DNA of 64,000 nt from Chryseobacterium wanjuense (GTDB lineage: Bacteria > Bacteroidota > Bacteroidia > Flavobacteriales > Weeksellaceae), in NCBI RefSeq assembly GCF_900111495.1, contig NZ_FOIU01000003.1, positions 396,945 through 460,944 of the forward strand, read 5' to 3'. Shown here piece by piece: positions 44,482-54,167 of the stretch (position 1 is its first letter; each line of letters starts with the position of its first letter). A program made the position numbers and the translations under genes. The notes beneath the pieces were generated by a model that worked only from the letters and a program-made list of their open reading frames with translations, had not been told where the DNA came from and made no database searches.

Positions 44482-45483
44482 ATGAAAAAAACCACATTAC
44501 TAGGGTTCGCATTCTGCTCGATCCTTACCTTTTCACAAGTGGGTGTTCACACCCAAAATCCACAAAACACCTTTCATATAGACGGTGCCAAAGACAATCC
44601 TGCTACCGGTGCTCCTTCACCCACGCAGCAGGCCAACGATTTCATTGTTACGAACACCGGAAGTACCGGTATCGGAACAACTACGCCAGACGCATCTTCC
44701 ATTTTAGACATTACTTCACCCAATAAGGGAATTTTAGGGCCAAGAATTAGTTTAACTTCGGCAACCATGCAGCTCAGTGCAAACCCGAACGCAACAGGCT
44801 TACTTATTTACAATACAGGTCCGGTATTGGCTTCAGGCTATTATTTCTGGAACGGTACAGAGTGGAGAGTCTTCAACACCTCTTCCGGAAACAATAATAA
44901 TGGCGGAAATACCAATATTGCCAATGTAGATCAGATCGCAGTGATGGGCCCGCTCACCGCTACCACAGACAACGGAAGAGCCGGATATGCCCTTTCTATT
45001 ACAACTCCCGACGGAAGATTCTCCGTAAGAACGTTTATCCCGACAGGAACTGCATTTTCACAAGTAAACCTGCAGATCAGAAATAATACGACTTCTGTTG
45101 TGGAGATTATTTCAAACGGTCATTACCTTTGGAGTGGTGCGGGAGGTTATATGCAAAACCAATTGCGATTGCCTATCGGAGCATGGGCGGGTGATAATGC
45201 CACTTCCAGCGCATCTCTTGTTGATGCTACAACAGGGGCAAGAATCCAGACGGCGTCTACCAATCCTTATTGGGGTGACCCTGAAACTTATGCCGGAGGA
45301 ATGCCGGAGCAACGTCTTTATTCGTGGACGACCAATGATGGAAATGATAAAACATTCTATAAACTCTATTATATGATGGGATCTTCATCTCCTGCGAGCG
45401 TCGGCAATGCTACCACCTGTCCTTCAGGAACTTGCAATGCCACAAAAGCATTCTTCACGATAGACCAGATTAAGGCGCCTTAA
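44482..45483 (+). CDS. secreted fibre-like protein with VGVHT/GIGTTTP module
   Basis: From the Met at 44482 (MKKTTLLGFAFC) the product is 333 residues; a start at 44464 would precede the signal peptide by six residues. After cleavage near FSQ comes VGVHTQNPQNTFHIDGA and GIGTTTPDASSILDITSPNKG, the N-terminal module shared with several secreted fibre/adhesin-like proteins in this window. A beta-rich unique domain (about residues 150-325) contains DGRFSVRTFIPTG and one CPSGTC pair. It has no T9SS sorting domain. The ligand is unknown. Confidence 0.78.
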   Translation: MKKTTLLGFAFCSILTFSQVGVHTQNPQNTFHIDGAKDNPATGAPSPTQQANDFIVTNTGSTGIGTTTPDASSILDITSPNKGILGPRISLTSATMQLSANPNATGLLIYNTGPVLASGYYFWNGTEWRVFNTSSGNNNNGGNTNIANVDQIAVMGPLTATTDNGRAGYALSITTPDGRFSVRTFIPTGTAFSQVNLQIRNNTTSVVEIISNGHYLWSGAGGYMQNQLRLPIGAWAGDNATSSASLVDATTGARIQTASTNPYWGDPETYAGGMPEQRLYSWTTNDGNDKTFYKLYYMMGSSSPASVGNATTCPSGTCNATKAFFTIDQIKAP

Positions 45484-45975
45484 GATTCTAAAAACACATT
45501 ATTATATAAAGGGAGCAGTATTGCTCCTTTTTTTGATTAAATTTTATTTCTTAAAATAGCTTAATAACAGAATAATTTATTGCAAAAATCACAAATTGCA
45601 TTATAATTTTAAACGATTTAGGGTGTGATATTTTAATAAGAGAAGATTTGATTTAATTTTGTCAAAAAATTTATTTAAAAAAACAATTGATGAGAAACAA
45701 ATTTTACTTTAAGAGTTCAATCTTGAAATGAACAACTATTAAACCTGTGCTTTTTCAGAATATTTTGAAAAACATCCTCTATTTCTTTTACGATCAAAAA
45801 ACAACTATTAATCACCTTTTATTAATTTTTAAAGAACAGCCTTTTCATATTTTATCAAATTATGCAAATTTTTATTTAATTTATACAAAATTAACATAAT
45901 TAAATTAAAAATATTTGTAAATTTATAGGATATTAATATTGAAATTCATGACACACTTTAAAATCACTTATCATT
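45484..45975. other. intergenic region
   Basis: This 490-bp AT-rich region contains the terminator at 45508-45534 and the presumed promoter of the MliC-like/META lipoprotein pair. Nothing else is recognisable. Confidence 0.5.
45508..45534 (+). terminator. terminator of the fibre-like gene
   Basis: AAAGGGAGCA and TTGCTCCTTT form a stem around a short loop, followed by a T-tract. Confidence 0.9.
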
Positions 45976-46365
45976 ATGAAAAAATTATTCCACTTCACTA
46001 TCATTGGCCTAATGGCCGTTACTGCAACAGCATGTAAACATCAGGGAAAAGATGAAATTGCCCTGCAGAATGTTGCAAAGCAAAGTACCGACAAAATCAC
46101 AAAAGACGTCTATAGAGACGAATTCGGAGATCAGCTGGAAGTCGCTGTGAACGAGACACAAAATACAGTAGTGGTGCGTCTGGACGGAAAATCTTATGAA
46201 CTGAAAAAAAGTGAAGAACTACCAGAATATACCGCTGCAGATGCAGATTATCAATATTCCGACATCAGAGGAGAGGTGACTTTCCTGAAAAAAGATTATA
46301 ATATGGTACTCTTCCATCATAAAAAACAAAAACAGACATCAAACACCAAAATGGCTTCTTATTGA
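45976..46365 (+). CDS. lipoprotein, MliC-like
   Basis: The 129-residue lipoprotein (VTATAC, Cys20) has a small beta domain at about residues 42-116. YRDEFGDQLEVAVNETQNTVVVRLDGKSYELKK has the strand pattern and LDGKxYxL phrase of MliC, the membrane-bound inhibitor of C-type lysozyme. The gene is followed after 43 bp by a META-domain lipoprotein gene; MliC and META domains often occur together. The family call is moderate because the family's Cys pattern is absent. Confidence 0.6.
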   Translation: MKKLFHFTIIGLMAVTATACKHQGKDEIALQNVAKQSTDKITKDVYRDEFGDQLEVAVNETQNTVVVRLDGKSYELKKSEELPEYTAADADYQYSDIRGEVTFLKKDYNMVLFHHKKQKQTSNTKMASY

Positions 46366-46408
46366 ATCCAAACGAATGACTTCAGATACAACATCTAAAT
46401 AAAATATT

Positions 46409-46855
46409 ATGAAAAATTTACTGACCTATTTGAGCTCGTTGTTCCTGGTTGCTTTTTTAGCATCATGCATGAGTAAGCCCAGCCAGCCTGCTCCAAATAC
46501 AAGCGATATCACAGGGAAGACCTGGAAATTGACCGAACTGAACGGACAGCCGATAAAACTTAAAAATCCGAGTGCAAACCCATACTTCAAGCTGAATATG
46601 GCAGATATGAGATACGAAGGACATGGCGGCTGCAACGGCGTTGGCGGGACTTTTGAAATCAAACCCGATGCGATGCGCATCAAGTTCAACCAAGGGATGT
46701 CTACCATGATCGCATGTGACGACCTGGATACAGAAAGAGCTTTTGTAGATGCATTGCTGGCTTCAGACAACTATTCCGTGAACGGAAATACGCTGACATT
46801 GAACAAAGCAAGAATGGCTCCTCTGGCCAAGTTTGTATTAGATAAAGCAAAATAA
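46409..46855 (+). CDS. META-domain (HslJ-like) lipoprotein
   Basis: The 148-residue lipoprotein (FLASC, Cys20) has a META domain at about residues 33-145. DITGKTWKLTELNGQPI opens it; GGCNGVGGTFEI (about residue 73) and STMIACDDLDTERAFVDAL (about residues 96-115) carry the paired cysteines. META/HslJ proteins are envelope proteins linked to stress or antibiotic response with no known enzyme activity. It follows the MliC-like gene in the same unit. Confidence 0.88.
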   Translation: MKNLLTYLSSLFLVAFLASCMSKPSQPAPNTSDITGKTWKLTELNGQPIKLKNPSANPYFKLNMADMRYEGHGGCNGVGGTFEIKPDAMRIKFNQGMSTMIACDDLDTERAFVDALLASDNYSVNGNTLTLNKARMAPLAKFVLDKAK

Positions 46856-46888
46856 CCCGGATAAGAAACACATCACCATACATCCAAC

Positions 46889-46923
46889 AGCGCTTTTACT
46901 TTTGTGAGAGCGCTCTTTTTTTG
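46889..46923 (+). terminator. terminator of the META lipoprotein unit
   Basis: AGCGCT and AGCGCT pair around a 14-base loop, followed by CTTTTTTTG. Confidence 0.75.
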
Positions 46924-46950
46924 TTTTTAAGGTTAATTTTTGCCATAAAA

Positions 46951-46978
46951 AAAGCCGAAGATCTCTATATCTCCGGCA
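46951..46978 (-). terminator. minus-strand terminator without an obvious gene
   Basis: On the minus strand GCCGGAGAT and ATCTTCGGC pair with one bulge and are followed by TTTTTTTATGG. No minus-strand gene ends here, so it may end a small RNA or be the relic of a lost gene. Confidence 0.6.
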
Positions 46979-47321
46979 AAAACAACATATATGAAACAAC
47001 ACTCTATTTTAGTTTTAGATGGCAGAGACGGAGGAATAATCGGGTTGTCGCTGCCGTGAAAAATCAAATTGAAAATCGCGTATATTGAAAATTTAAATTA
47101 TGAGAGTTAGGAAACATTACTTCTTGTCGATTTTCATTGAGATTTTGCACTATCAATTTTTTTTCATCCTTAATTCTTGAATTTTTAATTATTCCTCCAT
47201 GCTAATCATTTGTCTTTTTTAAATTTTTTTCTGGTGTTTTTAGAATCGTATCCTCAAAACTTGCATTTTGTTTCGATTAATTTTCTACTGCAAATCTATA
47301 ACCTCCTGAGAATAAAACCAT

Positions 47322-47335
47322 TACTGCAATTACAC
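47322..47335. promoter_or_regulatory. TACTGCAATT-type putative operator
   Basis: TACTGCAATTACAC lies about 200 bp ahead of the 47537 regulator gene. Similar 14-mers lie at 51955, 61809 and, on the other strand, 58242. TGAAAATCAATAA follows within about 45 bp here, at 51955 and at 61809. A shared operator for the paralogous regulators is an inference. Confidence 0.35.
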
Positions 47336-47536
47336 ACTTCAAATTTAATTTACTGAAAATCAATAATATACAATTTACCATGCAGTTTTAATGCAGTGCA
47401 AAAAAATTTACTAAATTTTATTTTTTATGGAAAAAACAATGAAAGATGTGATTGATTTAATTATTACTATTTTTTTTGATTTAATGTAAATTTTTGTGAT
47501 GTAATTTTTTAAATTTGTTATATAACCACTTTCACT

Positions 47537-48985
47537 ATGTTCCCAAATATGCTAAAAAAGATTGTCTTATCAGTTGTAATACTTTTGAGCCTGCAGTACA
47601 AATCCCAACTCTATTCTGTAGATGAGTTGGACAGCATCAATAATTTGTATTGGGACAGAGGGGAAGTCGCTGCTTTTGTGAAGTTTAACCTCGAAATGCA
47701 GAAAAAATATAAGGATGCCAATAACATCGATGGTGTTGTGAATACTTCTATCGGGCTTGGCGGAGCATTCACCCACCTCAACAGACAGAAAGAAGCACTG
47801 GAATATCTCGACAAAGCAAAGGAAAATATAGGAAATGTCACCAATCCTTTACTGATTTCAAGGCTTTATAATCAATATGGGGAACTTTATACTTTATCAG
47901 ATTTATACAAAGAATCGAATAAAAGTTTAGACAAAGCGATAGAATACGCTAAAAAAATTAATGATAAAAAGAAAAAAGACAAACGTCTATCCATAGCAAA
48001 TTTGTGGAAATGGTACAATTTCAACCAAATGGGCATGATAGATTCTGCATACGCCATACAACGCAGGAGCCTTCAAAATTTTCCGGATAACCCTTTAGTC
48101 TATGAAAAAATTGCCAGCGAATACATCAGTACAAAAAAACATCTTGATTCTGCTGAATATTATCTGAACAAAGCACTTCCACTGGTTTCCGGCACTACCG
48201 CTTTTTACAATAAAGGACTTGTGAATGCAACATTTGGAGATCTTTTTGTGGCTAAAGGTGAAGGAGATAAAGCGCTTCCTTATTATTTTCAGTCGCTTGA
48301 TATTTTCAAAAAAACGAAAAACAAATTTGTAGAAAAAGAAATCTATAACAGGATTTCCAAAGCTTATCAGACAAAAAACCTCAACGATTCTACCAAAGCT
48401 GAATATTATTACAAAAAATATTCTTACCTGAACGACAGTATTTCAATGAATGAAAAAAAGGTACTGGGAGCCATTGTAGAAAAACTTGTTCAGGAAAAAG
48501 AAGATGAACAGGAACATAAAACCATTCTGTATACCGTGATTTCGGCCATCGTTGTATTGTCATTGATTTTATTGTTTTTCATTCGTAAGGCTTACCTTAA
48601 AAATCAACAGAAAAAAGACAGAATCATCCGTGAAAAAGCTTTAAAAATAGAAGAAAAAGAACAGGAAGCCGATGAACTGAAAAGAAAAGTAAATGATTCT
48701 TTCGAAGAAGTGATGCAGCTTGTAAAAACCAATGATCCTTTCTTTTTGACGCGTTTCAAGGAAGTTTATCCTGAATTTTATCAAAAACTTATCAATCATC
48801 AGCCGAATCTTACAGAGCATGACATTAAATTTTGTGCCTATATCCGTCTTAATCTGAACAGTAAAGAAATTGCACAGTACGACAATATCGCCATCCGCTC
48901 CGTAGAATCTAAAAAGTATAGGCTGAAAAAAAAGCTCGAACTTTCAACGGAAACCGATCTTACAAAGTGGATTCTGGAGCTGTAA
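47537..48985 (+). CDS. TPR-TM-LuxR-like membrane regulator, paralogue 1
   Basis: The 482-residue protein has a signal peptide (cleavage near YKSQ), periplasmic TPR-type repeats (about residues 30-310; DSAEYYLNKALPL, GDKALPYYFQSLDIF), and a membrane helix (about 333-353). A cytoplasmic coiled segment and a C-terminal LuxR-like HTH (about 420-482) follow: DPFFLTRFKEVYPEFYQKL, NLTEHDIKFCAYIRLNLNSKEIAQY. The start MFPNM is matched by MFLNC in the paralogue at 56656. It would bind DNA directly in response to an extracellular signal. It is convergent with the adhesin gene at 49279-51528. Confidence 0.82.
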   Translation: MFPNMLKKIVLSVVILLSLQYKSQLYSVDELDSINNLYWDRGEVAAFVKFNLEMQKKYKDANNIDGVVNTSIGLGGAFTHLNRQKEALEYLDKAKENIGNVTNPLLISRLYNQYGELYTLSDLYKESNKSLDKAIEYAKKINDKKKKDKRLSIANLWKWYNFNQMGMIDSAYAIQRRSLQNFPDNPLVYEKIASEYISTKKHLDSAEYYLNKALPLVSGTTAFYNKGLVNATFGDLFVAKGEGDKALPYYFQSLDIFKKTKNKFVEKEIYNRISKAYQTKNLNDSTKAEYYYKKYSYLNDSISMNEKKVLGAIVEKLVQEKEDEQEHKTILYTVISAIVVLSLILLFFIRKAYLKNQQKKDRIIREKALKIEEKEQEADELKRKVNDSFEEVMQLVKTNDPFFLTRFKEVYPEFYQKLINHQPNLTEHDIKFCAYIRLNLNSKEIAQYDNIAIRSVESKKYRLKKKLELSTETDLTKWILEL

Positions 48986-49089
48986 ATTAATTTTATTTTA
49001 AACCAAAAGAAGCCAAAGATGACCTCTTCAGCTTCATTCTTCATGGTAAAACTAATTTACGCTGAAGTATTATAAAATTAACATTCTAA

Positions 49090-49138
49090 AAAAAAAAGAA
49101 GCAGAAACGATTGAAAACAACTGATGTTCCTGCTTCTT
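49090..49138 (-). terminator. second minus-strand terminator after the adhesin gene
   Basis: On the minus strand AGAAGCAGGAAC and GTTTCTGCTTCT pair around a 19-base loop and are followed by a long T run. Confidence 0.65.
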
Positions 49139-49221
49139 ACTATAAATAAACTTGCTTCTTTTCTGATTGTAAAAAATTACACTCTTTTATTAATGCGCAT
49201 TTCTTTTCAATTGTGTTTTTA

Positions 49222-49262
49222 AAAAAAAAGCAGGAACTATTGGGAACATGGTCCCTGCTTTA
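49222..49262 (-). terminator. terminator of the large adhesin gene
   Basis: On the minus strand AAAGCAGGGA and TCCTGCTTT form the stem, followed by a nine-base T run. The next hairpin downstream (49090-49138) repeats the AGCAGGAAC word, so the two terminators may be duplicates. Confidence 0.8.
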
Positions 49263-49278
49263 AGGTTAATATAATTGA

Positions 49279-51528
49279 TTATTGAATTGCCGTTGCATAG
49301 ATGGAACTTTCTGACCAAGATCCTCCGTATGATCTGATAAAAGTAGCCGCATTAGGACCTCCACCTGTTACAGTATTACCTACGATATATCTGTACGTTT
49401 TGGCTGCAGAAGTATTATTATTAATAAAGATCGTACCCTGGAATACATCAAACTGTTGTGGATTTCCGGAAGTTGCAGGACCCTGTACTCTGAAGCTCAT
49501 CAGGGTAGGACCTCCATTAACATTAGCAGATGGAGTTGCAGTAGCTCCAATCGTCATTGTTCCTTCTGCGAAAGAACTTCTTACAAACAGAGCATCATCA
49601 GTATCTAAATTTCCAGATGTCTGAGCCAACTGAGTGATCGTAACTGCCCATCTTCCCGGAGGTAATGTGATATAACGACCTGTGTATCTCATTGCACTGT
49701 TTGTAGTAAATGGAATATCAATTCCAGCACCTGATTCTATTCCTCCAACTATTGTTTCTACTGCCGGTTTTCTCCATTCTGCGGTACCATTGGTATCTGT
49801 TGCAGTAAGTACTGATCCTACAGATACAGATCCTGCCGTAGCATTTTCGAATCTTCTTGTACCGATCGTATGAAAATTGGTTTGAGGGTTTGTTGTACCG
49901 ATACCTACTCTACCATTCTGATTTAAAGTCATCAACGGATTTTCTGTAGCAGAAGCTCCCGCATAGATCTGTAAAACATTTGCCGACGCTCCGAATCCGT
50001 AAAAGTCATCTCCTGCTGCACTGTTCCAAACAGCTAATTTTCTTCCGTTACCAGATCCTAAATCTAATAAGCTATTTGGTGTAGAAGTTCCTATACCAAC
50101 CAAACCGGCTGCAGTAATATGCATTCTTTTGGTATTATTGGTCATAAAACTTAAAGGATGTGCTGTAGAAGTACCTACCGAACCTTCTGCCGTTTCTAAT
50201 AACGTTTTTAATTTAACCGTTCCATTAGAATGTTGGAATCCGGATCCGTTTGTTACGATTTCCATTTTGGTTTCAGGAGTCGTTGTACCGATACCCACTC
50301 TGTCGGTAGAAGCATTTACAGAGAATGTATTTCCATCTACAGAAAATGCATTGGCAGCAGTACTTGTAAAGGCTAATGTATTGGCACCCTGTGTTACGAT
50401 ACGGTTTCCTGTAAGAGTTCCGTTGTTTGTATAAATGCTTGTATCTGTCGTTGCAGGAAGATCCTTCCATGTTGCTACACCATTGGCATCTGATGTTAAT
50501 ACTTTATTATTTCCTTGTGTACCGTCTGTAATTTTTACTGACCCTGCTATATCTAATTTAGTTGTAGGATTTGTGGTACCGATACCTACATTTCCATTAT
50601 CTCTTGTTGCCAGTAGAATATTTCCTGTACCTTTTCCATTAAGATTCAAATTAACATTACTCAGCGTTCCTATAGACTGGATTCCGCCCCATCCAATTCC
50701 GACACCTTGTGTAAGATTTTTGGGTAAAAAAGAAGCAATACCTTGATATTGATTAGTATCGACTCCATCTACAACTGTTAATTTTTGTGAAGGTTCGGTA
50801 TTTCCAATTCCAACATTACCCGCTCTTGTAAGTACCATCAATGGAGCTCCGTCAGGAGTTGAAGCAGTATGAATTTGTAAAGTATTGTCGCTTATCCCAA
50901 AACCATAGAAAGATGTTCCTGTAGCATTATTATAAATGGCAAGCTTTTTTCCTTCTACAGCAGTCACATCTTTAGGTGCGTCTGAACCCAAATCCAGTCT
51001 GTTTTTAGGAGTGCTGGTTCCAAGACCCACTCTGTTATTTACGGCATCTACGGAAAATGTAGTTCCGTCTACCGAAAAATGGTTTGTCCCGGTTGTTGCT
51101 GTATTTGTAAAAGCCAAACTGTTTGCAGCTTGTGAAACAGTACGGTTTCCTGTAAGAGTTCCGTTTGAATTATAGATGTTATTATCCTGATCTATCTGTG
51201 TAGGAATATCCTGTAATAATTTCACCCACATCGATCCATCATAATAATAGTATCCTACAGCATTAATATTGGCTGCAATACCTGTTGCCGTACCTGTACT
51301 AATATTATTTACATAAATCATTGTAGAAGTAGTGATCCCGGTCATAGACTGTGCTCTTTGTCTGTCTACATTGGGAATAAGTAGCCCTTCGGGAGTTCTC
51401 GTTGTACCTGTAGGGTTTTTTGAAGTAATATCAAAAGTTGCTCTAGGCGTTGCTGTATTTACACCTATCTGTGCTTGTGCTAAGCCTGCCACTGAAAGGG
51501 CTAGAGCCAAAGTAATCTTGTTTTTCAT
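49279..51528 (-). CDS. large secreted fibre/adhesin-like protein
   Basis: The 749-residue product has a signal peptide (AGLAQAQ) and then the IGVNTATPRATFDITSK module, GLLIPNVDRQRAQSMTG and a GYYYYDGSMWVKL segment. Many fibre-type repeats follow (VGLGTSTPKNRLDL, VGIGNTEPSQKLTV, VGIGTTNPTTKLDI, VGIGTTTPETKMEI). A beta-rich C-terminal domain (about residues 600-749) looks C1q/jelly-roll-like. No T9SS sorting domain is visible. The first about 340 residues are nearly identical to the product starting at 62299, which lies in opposite orientation. It may be a trimeric surface fibre. Confidence 0.82.
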   Translation of the reverse strand: MKNKITLALALSVAGLAQAQIGVNTATPRATFDITSKNPTGTTRTPEGLLIPNVDRQRAQSMTGITTSTMIYVNNISTGTATGIAANINAVGYYYYDGSMWVKLLQDIPTQIDQDNNIYNSNGTLTGNRTVSQAANSLAFTNTATTGTNHFSVDGTTFSVDAVNNRVGLGTSTPKNRLDLGSDAPKDVTAVEGKKLAIYNNATGTSFYGFGISDNTLQIHTASTPDGAPLMVLTRAGNVGIGNTEPSQKLTVVDGVDTNQYQGIASFLPKNLTQGVGIGWGGIQSIGTLSNVNLNLNGKGTGNILLATRDNGNVGIGTTNPTTKLDIAGSVKITDGTQGNNKVLTSDANGVATWKDLPATTDTSIYTNNGTLTGNRIVTQGANTLAFTSTAANAFSVDGNTFSVNASTDRVGIGTTTPETKMEIVTNGSGFQHSNGTVKLKTLLETAEGSVGTSTAHPLSFMTNNTKRMHITAAGLVGIGTSTPNSLLDLGSGNGRKLAVWNSAAGDDFYGFGASANVLQIYAGASATENPLMTLNQNGRVGIGTTNPQTNFHTIGTRRFENATAGSVSVGSVLTATDTNGTAEWRKPAVETIVGGIESGAGIDIPFTTNSAMRYTGRYITLPPGRWAVTITQLAQTSGNLDTDDALFVRSSFAEGTMTIGATATPSANVNGGPTLMSFRVQGPATSGNPQQFDVFQGTIFINNNTSAAKTYRYIVGNTVTGGGPNAATFIRSYGGSWSESSIYATAIQ

Positions 51529-52129
51529 TTTTTTTAGTGTTTAAATTTTTTATTCATCTTCATGTTATCAGATCAGAATCTGAATATTGTGTTCTTTGGA
51601 AGAGTGAATAGTGTTTATTGTATTTTTGTGTGTTTGTTTTAATGTTAGCAGTTATAATCTGGAACTGTTATTGTGCTTTTAGAATCGTTATTTTTTGCAT
51701 GGGATCAAAACGGGTTGCTTCGGGGTGATCGCTACAAATAAAAATTGTACAATTCTTTTCATTACCTTTTCCATAATTTTAAGTTTTAGTGTTTTATGTT
51801 TTGTTTATTTATTTTCTAAAAATTGTGATCCGCAATTACAGATAATTCACAAAACTTACCACTACTATCCCACTACATTTCAACTACTTTTATGAATATC
51901 ACTGCGGTTGTGATTCTTGGTTGCAAATGTAGAACCAATACCCTGAAAATATTGTACTGCATTTATACTCTTAGAATATAAATAATTGAAAATCAATAAA
52001 CTATAAAAAACACCTCAGTAGAGATGAAGTAGAAAAAAGAATGAGGAAATTGATGAAAATAGTAGAGTTATTCTCCTAAAAACAGAAGAATATCATAATA
52101 AAAAAATAACGTAAGGAATTTTTACCGTT
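51529..52129. other. long leader/promoter region of the adhesin gene
   Basis: No gene is supported here. On the minus strand TACATTTG (51926-51933) is a TAnnTTTG match that would give a leader of about 390 nt. TACTGCATTTATAC lies upstream of it at 51955-51968, then TTGAAAATCAATAA at about 51986-51999 and a TCAGTAGAGATGAAGTAG word at 52016-52033. The same order of words, inverted, occurs ahead of the second adhesin locus at 61809-61920. Confidence 0.5.
51955..51968. promoter_or_regulatory. TACTGCA-type putative operator ahead of the adhesin promoter
   Basis: TACTGCATTTATAC lies 22 bp upstream of the minus-strand -7 box. It is a close match to copies at 47322, 58242 (opposite strand) and 61809. 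Confidence 0.4.
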
Positions 52130-52387
52130 TCAGGATTTTTTAAAAATAAAAAAACAGACAAGAAGAATTATATTTACGAGAACGGCAAAAGAATTAGAAA
52201 TAATTATAGGAAGCTCGTCTTTCAAAAAGCCATACCAAACCCATAGAGACAAGCCTGTAATAAGTACAGAAAGCATTACCCATGATAGATTTTCGGCGTC
52301 TTTTTCTTTGATTACTTTTATCAACTGCGGAATCATTGATATGGAAGTAAGTACTCCCGCTGCGATGCCTAAAATATTTTCGTCCAT
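52130..52387 (-). CDS. SemiSWEET / PQ-loop sugar transporter
   Basis: The 85-residue protein has three membrane helices and the PQ motif SMIPQLIKVIKEKDAENLSW in the first, as in bacterial SemiSWEETs, which dimerise to move small sugars. Length is typical. It stands alone between the adhesin leader and the TPR regulator gene. Confidence 0.88.
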   Translation of the reverse strand: MDENILGIAAGVLTSISMIPQLIKVIKEKDAENLSWVMLSVLITGLSLWVWYGFLKDELPIIISNSFAVLVNIILLVCFFIFKKS

Positions 52388-52448
52388 ATGCTTAATTCTT
52401 CACATATGAAGATAATGAATTTTCATAAGAATCATGAAGTAATAGTTT

Positions 52449-54167
52449 TTATTTAAATGTATTTAAAAAACTGCTTAATTCTTCATCTTTCCCAAGACCT
52501 ATTTTAGATTTTATTTTCGCTTTGTATACCCGTACACTTCCGGGGGTGATATTTTCCAATAGGGAAATTTCTTTGGATGACAGGCTCAGGCGGAAATAGA
52601 CACAAAGTTTAAGATCATGCTTTGACAAAAACGGGTATGCTTCCGAGAGCTTCTGCATAAATGCCGTATTTTCCTCCGAACTTTCACTGATGAAATCATT
52701 GTTTTTTTCGTCGATCTGAAGAAGATTATTTATTTTGAAGAAAAGATCTTTTACTGTTTCTTCGGCATCAATATTTTTCGATCTTTTAATTTTTTTCAGA
52801 TTTTCAAGAAAAGCTTTTTCGGTTTCTATTTTCAGGTTGAGGTTCATGTGCAGGTTTTTTATTTTGCCTTTTTGCAGCTGTATGTCCTTTTCCAGGTTTT
52901 CTTTACTGCTTTCCAGTAAAAAATTCAGTTGTTCCAGTCTTTCTTTTTCTTTTCTATTCCGTTCTCTGATTTTTAAAATGACATTGACGAAAATAATGAT
53001 GGTGATCAACACAAAACAAATCAAAAACATATTCTTCCTCTGCTGGTCTTTTATAGCAAAATCATATTTTTGGTTGATATTTTTTATAATATATCCATTC
53101 AGGACATCAGAGAGATTGTCCAGCTCTTTACTTATTTCAGCATTATTTTTTTCATTTAATTCGTCGAGTTTATTGGAATAGAACGTGGCATTTTTTAGGT
53201 CGTTTTTTTTTGCAAAATATTTCCGCAGCTCGGAACAGGCTACAATTTTATTTCTGGTATTGGTAAGATTCGGAAAAATTTCAATAAGAAGACGGATAAG
53301 CTTTTCTTCTTTTTCAGGATGATTCGTTACGGCATATAACTCAAACAATTTTTCTGAATTACGAACAATAATTTGCTGATATTCTTTTGTTTTTATCATG
53401 AAATTGATCTGGTCGTTAAAGTATTTTTCCGCCATTGCATAATCCTTCTTTTCCATAAAAAACACTCCTAAATTTCCTTTCATAATATTTATAAAAAACA
53501 GCTTGTTCTGACTTATTTTTGTGCCGTTACCTTCGAGTATTTTTATCCCATATCTTGTCATTTTAATAGCCATATCTACATTCCCCATTTTATTTTCATA
53601 TATAGCAAAATTGCTATATGCAGTAGAAATATGTATAGGATTATCATTTTTCTTAAAATCGGCCAATGCTTTATCGTAATAAAGTTTTGCCAAAGAATAA
53701 TTTTTATGATTATAATACCATTTTGCTTTTGCATGATATAAACGAGGAAGGAAAAAGTGGTTACCTTTCTTTTCATCCATTTTTATGGCTTCATTCAAAA
53801 ATTGTAACGAAAGTTTCGGGGAAGTTTCTTCAATTTTAACAGCGAGAAAAAAATTACAAGCTATCGTAATATAGTCGTTTTCATCATTATTAATCCTTAG
53901 AAGCTCATAGGCTAGTGATATTCTTTTGGGATCACTGTTATTATATAATGAAGTTTCTACATATTTACTACATAGCAAATATTTAAGCTCGTGAGTTTGT
54001 TGATATTTTTTAAGCTCCCGTTTATAAATAGCTAAAATTTTACTATAATTATTACCCGTATCTACAATTTCTTTATCAATATCACGAAAATACTCATTAT
54101 CATTCTCCGAATGACAAGAATTCATTAAAAATAATACTGCGAAAAGGATAATTAACGTACGAAACAT
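52449..54167 (-). CDS. TPR-TM-LuxR-like membrane regulator, divergent member
   Basis: The 572-residue product starts with a lipoprotein-like signal (LMNSC). A TPR-type region (about residues 30-360) follows, then a membrane helix (about 383-403, MFLICFVLITIIIFVNVIL) and a long coiled coil (about 405-470). The C-terminal HTH (about 505-572) reads FLSKHDLKLCVYFRLSLSSKEISLLENITPGSVRVYKAKI. It has the same build as the regulators at 47537, 56656 and 58910 but low sequence similarity. It may control the adhesin genes nearby, which is inference. Confidence 0.8.
   Translation of the reverse strand: MFRTLIILFAVLFLMNSCHSENDNEYFRDIDKEIVDTGNNYSKILAIYKRELKKYQQTHELKYLLCSKYVETSLYNNSDPKRISLAYELLRINNDENDYITIACNFFLAVKIEETSPKLSLQFLNEAIKMDEKKGNHFFLPRLYHAKAKWYYNHKNYSLAKLYYDKALADFKKNDNPIHISTAYSNFAIYENKMGNVDMAIKMTRYGIKILEGNGTKISQNKLFFINIMKGNLGVFFMEKKDYAMAEKYFNDQINFMIKTKEYQQIIVRNSEKLFELYAVTNHPEKEEKLIRLLIEIFPNLTNTRNKIVACSELRKYFAKKNDLKNATFYSNKLDELNEKNNAEISKELDNLSDVLNGYIIKNINQKYDFAIKDQQRKNMFLICFVLITIIIFVNVILKIRERNRKEKERLEQLNFLLESSKENLEKDIQLQKGKIKNLHMNLNLKIETEKAFLENLKKIKRSKNIDAEETVKDLFFKINNLLQIDEKNNDFISESSEENTAFMQKLSEAYPFLSKHDLKLCVYFRLSLSSKEISLLENITPGSVRVYKAKIKSKIGLGKDEELSSFLNTFK

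Larger units (their letters stand above)
46856..47536. other. intergenic region with two terminators and possible minus-strand RNA
   Basis: No gene is visible on either strand. It holds the plus terminator at 46889-46923, a minus-oriented terminator at 46951-46978, and TACTGCA-type words at 47286, 47322 and (as inverted copies) 47381-47400. On the minus strand TAGATTTG lies at about 47290-47297 and GATTCTAAAA at about 47243-47252, the latter also seen ahead of adhesin genes at 60560, 61997 and 51680. A non-coding or decayed transcript reading leftwards from about 47285 is possible. Confidence 0.4.

Noticed and set aside
51695..51895. 66-codon frame antisense to the adhesin leader
   Set aside because: It lies in the predicted untranslated leader region of the minus-strand gene and has no domain or promoter of its own.
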